From: Candidatus Margulisiibacteriota bacterium | Lineage (GTDB): Bacteria > Margulisbacteria > WOR-1 > JAUWWO01 | DNA length: 7,394 nucleotides | NCBI GenBank assembly: GCA_030616825.1 | Contig: JAUWWO010000013.1 | Span: 1-7,394 of the forward strand | Direction of reading: 5' to 3' | Shown: positions 5,645 through 7,394 of the stretch, in pieces | Numbering within the stretch: position 1 is the first letter of the stretch | How the letters are laid out: every line of letters starts with the position of its first letter | Notes under the pieces: model-generated | What the model saw: only the letters and a program-made list of their open reading frames with translations | Database searches by the model: none | What the model was told of the DNA's origin: nothing | Program-made: the position numbers and the translations under genes

Positions 5645-6808
5645 TTAGATATTTTCTTCTTCCTCTTCCTCTTCTTCGGGGGATTCTTCTTCCAGGACTG
5701 CCTCTTCTTCCTCAACAGGATACTCTTCTTTGGTCTCTTTTTCAAGGCCAAAATCTTCTTCCGGCAAAACTTCTTCCTCTGTTTTTAATTCTTCGGTTTC
5801 TGCTTCCCAGCTTGGCAGCTCTTCAGGTGCTTTCAGGTGTTTTGGTTGGGTCCCAAAGGTTCTAACAGCCATTCTTCCTCCTTTGGTTCCTACCTGTCCC
5901 ATAATCTTTACGCGGCCTCCAAGGAGCACCGGCACAAAGTCTCCCAAAGTTGTTTCGAGTGATACCACATCCCCTGCCTCAAGCTTCTGCAAGGCCTGTG
6001 TAGCAACTGGGGTTTCTCCCAGATCGGTGATCACGGGGATGATTATTCCATCTAGAATGGAGGGGGGGAGTTTCGCAAAGTTTATGGGTCGCTGACTTTG
6101 CCGCTTCTCCACTTTTTCCAAGAGGACCCTCAATGTGGAGGAGGTATAACCAATCCATATTATTCCTGGAGGATTATCTCCTACTGAAAGTTCTATCGAG
6201 AAGAAGACGAAAGTACTTGTCGGGGTTATTGTCCCCTCTATTACAAGTTCTGGAGAGCTCACCACTTTGAATTTTGGAAGTTCGAATATCTTATCGAAAG
6301 CATTTGTGTAGTTTTCAAGTTCGTCGGAGAACACCTTTGTGAGCACTTCTTCTTCTATATCGGTAAGCTTACGTGTGATGGGGGAGAGATCCCTTCCCCC
6401 AAGTGCGTGATTTATTATGGTGTTCGCAATTGGCATATCGATGCACATGAGCACATCGTCTGGCAGGTTTGGAATGGATATCTTCGAATATACCGTTGGT
6501 TGATAGACTTTTTTTAAGAATTCGGAATACGTTGACTGTTCAGCCGCAACGGTAAAGAGATCACCTCCAACTGAGAGGTTCCTCTTAAGCGATACTATGA
6601 GGGCCTGCCCGAAGTTATAATGAATGATATGAGCCAGCTTCAGTTCTTCCTGGGATAGACGGTCAAAACCGTACAGCCCGGTCTTAACTTTTTTAGATGG
6701 AGCTCTTACTGGCTTAAGCGTTGTCCAGTCGCCAATGGCTGGGGTGAGTTTTATGCTGCTCCTGTAAGCAGCAGAGGTTCCCTCGAATCGCTCTCTTCTA
6801 TCAGCCAT
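5645..6808 (-). CDS. fliM: Flagellar motor switch protein FliM, variant with acidic tail
   Basis: FliM links FliG to FliN in the C-ring and normally receives CheY-P to reverse the motor. The 387-residue protein has the FliM middle domain (about 46-235: from FDRLSQEELKLAHIIHYNFG, through EQSTYSEFLKK and ALGGRD, to the GIIWIGYTSSTLRVLLE segment) and a C-terminal SpoA domain (about 256-318). Three features are odd. The usual N-terminal EIDALL CheY-binding motif is absent; residues 1-42 are basic (10 Lys/Arg, 4 Asp/Glu). The GGxG motif for FliG binding reads GGRD at 137-140. Residues 328-387 form a tail with 31 of 60 residues acidic, ending in eight consecutive Glu. The start at 6808 is firm: a TGA is in frame 12 nt upstream and an AAGGAGA site precedes it. 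The gene lies 19 nt after the hook/rod gene, with no fliL between. Confidence 0.94.
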   Translation of the reverse strand: MADRRERFEGTSAAYRSSIKLTPAIGDWTTLKPVRAPSKKVKTGLYGFDRLSQEELKLAHIIHYNFGQALIVSLKRNLSVGGDLFTVAAEQSTYSEFLKKVYQPTVYSKISIPNLPDDVLMCIDMPIANTIINHALGGRDLSPITRKLTDIEEEVLTKVFSDELENYTNAFDKIFELPKFKVVSSPELVIEGTITPTSTFVFFSIELSVGDNPPGIIWIGYTSSTLRVLLEKVEKRQSQRPINFAKLPPSILDGIIIPVITDLGETPVATQALQKLEAGDVVSLETTLGDFVPVLLGGRVKIMGQVGTKGGRMAVRTFGTQPKHLKAPEELPSWEAETEELKTEEEVLPEEDFGLEKETKEEYPVEEEEAVLEEESPEEEEEEEENI

Positions 6809-6811
6809 GTT

Positions 6812-6818
6812 TCTCCTT
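6812..6818 (-). promoter_or_regulatory. Ribosome binding site that fixes the fliM start
   Basis: Gene strand reads TGA AGG AGA AAC ATG: the AAGGAGA site overlaps an in-frame TGA, so fliM cannot start further upstream and no N-terminal CheY-binding segment has been missed. Confidence 0.8.
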
Positions 6819-6827
6819 CAGATAGTA

Positions 6828-7394
6828 TTAGGATAATCTATTTATGAACTGCGAAATTATGTCGCTTGCCATTCGCACGATAGTTAAATTTCCACTCATT
6901 GCCCTTTGTATTTCAAGGGAGTTTATTGTTTCCTCTAGATAAAATACATTGGATTGTTCGATCTGTCTGGGGAATACCCCTCCCACAGCTCCCCCTCCTG
7001 GAGGCCCATATCCTTGTGATTCTCCAGAAGCCAGTGTCTCCTCAAATGTTGTGCCCCTGGACTGCTTTAATCCGGATGGATTGGTAAAGTAGGTCAAGGC
7101 AATTGTATGATATGTAGTCTTAGGCTTGTCTAGGTCTGGATAACCAAGGAGATTGTCATCATCATCTCTTTTTTCCTTATATAAAGTCAAGATCCCATCA
7201 TCTGACCAGCTTAAAAGATTTGAGTCTATGCCAGCGGGGACCTTGATAAGCTCTAGGGCTGTTCCTCCGTTTGGGGTGCCATATACCTTCATTCCGGTTT
7301 CAGTCCGCAAATAACCTTCACTATCTATGTGGAATTTGCCATTGCGTGTATAGAGCATGGTTTCTTCTTCGTCCGGAGTGACCATAAAAAGTCC
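6828..7394 (-). CDS. Flagellar hook/rod protein of the FlgE/FlgF/FlgG family, 5' end cut by window
   Basis: This is the C-terminal 188 residues of an exported axial protein of the flagellum (hook or distal rod). The frame enters the window as GLF and continues through the ATG at 7385, so that ATG is internal. The family pattern is clear: GLFMVTP then LYTRNGKFHIDSEGYL (compare the GFF-V and YTR-G-F--D--GYL pattern), ALTYFTNPSGL and FEETLASGESQ in the middle as in FlgG, and SNVFYLEETINSLEIQRAMS near the end, corresponding to the C-terminal helix that in relatives reads close to SNVDLAEEFVNMIETQRAYQAN. Adding a usual 75-80 residue N-terminus gives about 265 residues, the size of FlgG, FlgF and of the short Bacillus hook protein FlgE, which also lies upstream of fliM. 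I cannot decide among these. The C-terminal helix is diverged (RAMSGN for RAYQAN). An acidic DDDDN insertion and a PPGGG linker are unusual. Confidence 0.88.
   Translation of the reverse strand, partial: GLFMVTPDEEETMLYTRNGKFHIDSEGYLRTETGMKVYGTPNGGTALELIKVPAGIDSNLLSWSDDGILTLYKEKRDDDDNLLGYPDLDKPKTTYHTIALTYFTNPSGLKQSRGTTFEETLASGESQGYGPPGGGAVGGVFPRQIEQSNVFYLEETINSLEIQRAMSGNLTIVRMASDIISQFINRLS

Noticed and set aside
6300..6330. Possible CheC-type phosphatase motif in FliM (S161-D162-E165-N169)
   Set aside because: The spacing D/S-xxx-E-xx-N is off by one residue, and FliM middle domains are CheC-like folds without phosphatase activity.

Overview
The window is a single-strand block of nine flagellar genes, all on the minus strand. 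In transcription order they are: a hook/rod protein of the FlgE/FlgF/FlgG family (5' end outside the window), fliM, fliN, fliO, fliP, fliQ, fliR, flhB and flhA (3' end outside the window). Gaps between genes are only 2 to 44 nt. I see no terminator or convincing internal promoter, so this looks like the interior of one long operon. No stretch over 50 nt is non-coding, and I see no RNA gene, CRISPR array, insertion sequence or attachment site.

Region by region: the first 1.9 kb encode 627 residues of FlhA, the export-gate ring protein. Positions 1.9-4.9 kb encode FlhB, FliR, FliQ and FliP, which with the small FliO assembly factor (4.9-5.3 kb) form the membrane part of the flagellar type III export apparatus. 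Positions 5.3-6.8 kb encode the C-ring (switch) proteins FliN and FliM. The last 0.57 kb is the C-terminal part of an axial protein that is exported by this machine. The genes therefore cover one assembly line: export gate, rotor switch, and one exported rod/hook subunit.

Organism: a motile bacterium of moderate G+C, with frequent AGA/AGG and ATA codons and strong AGGAGG-type ribosome sites. The order hook-fliM-fliN-fliO-P-Q-R-flhB-flhA resembles the Bacillus/Clostridium fla/che operon, but fliL, swrD and cheY are absent from it, and FliN is a short single-domain protein rather than a FliY type. The mix of features makes me think of a deep-branching anaerobe such as Synergistota, but this is a guess from overall impression and not proven by the sequence.

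This is mainly a conserved system and not a new one. The points that stand out are in the switch and the gate. FliM has no N-terminal CheY-binding motif, its GGxG FliG-binding motif reads GGRD, and it carries a 60-residue strongly acidic tail. FlhA has Ala where the family's conserved GDGL motif has Asp. Small-scale oddities are a perfect 13-bp tandem duplication at the fliO start, a TTG start for flhB directly behind a six-codon leader ORF, and a perfect 7-bp hairpin early in fliN.
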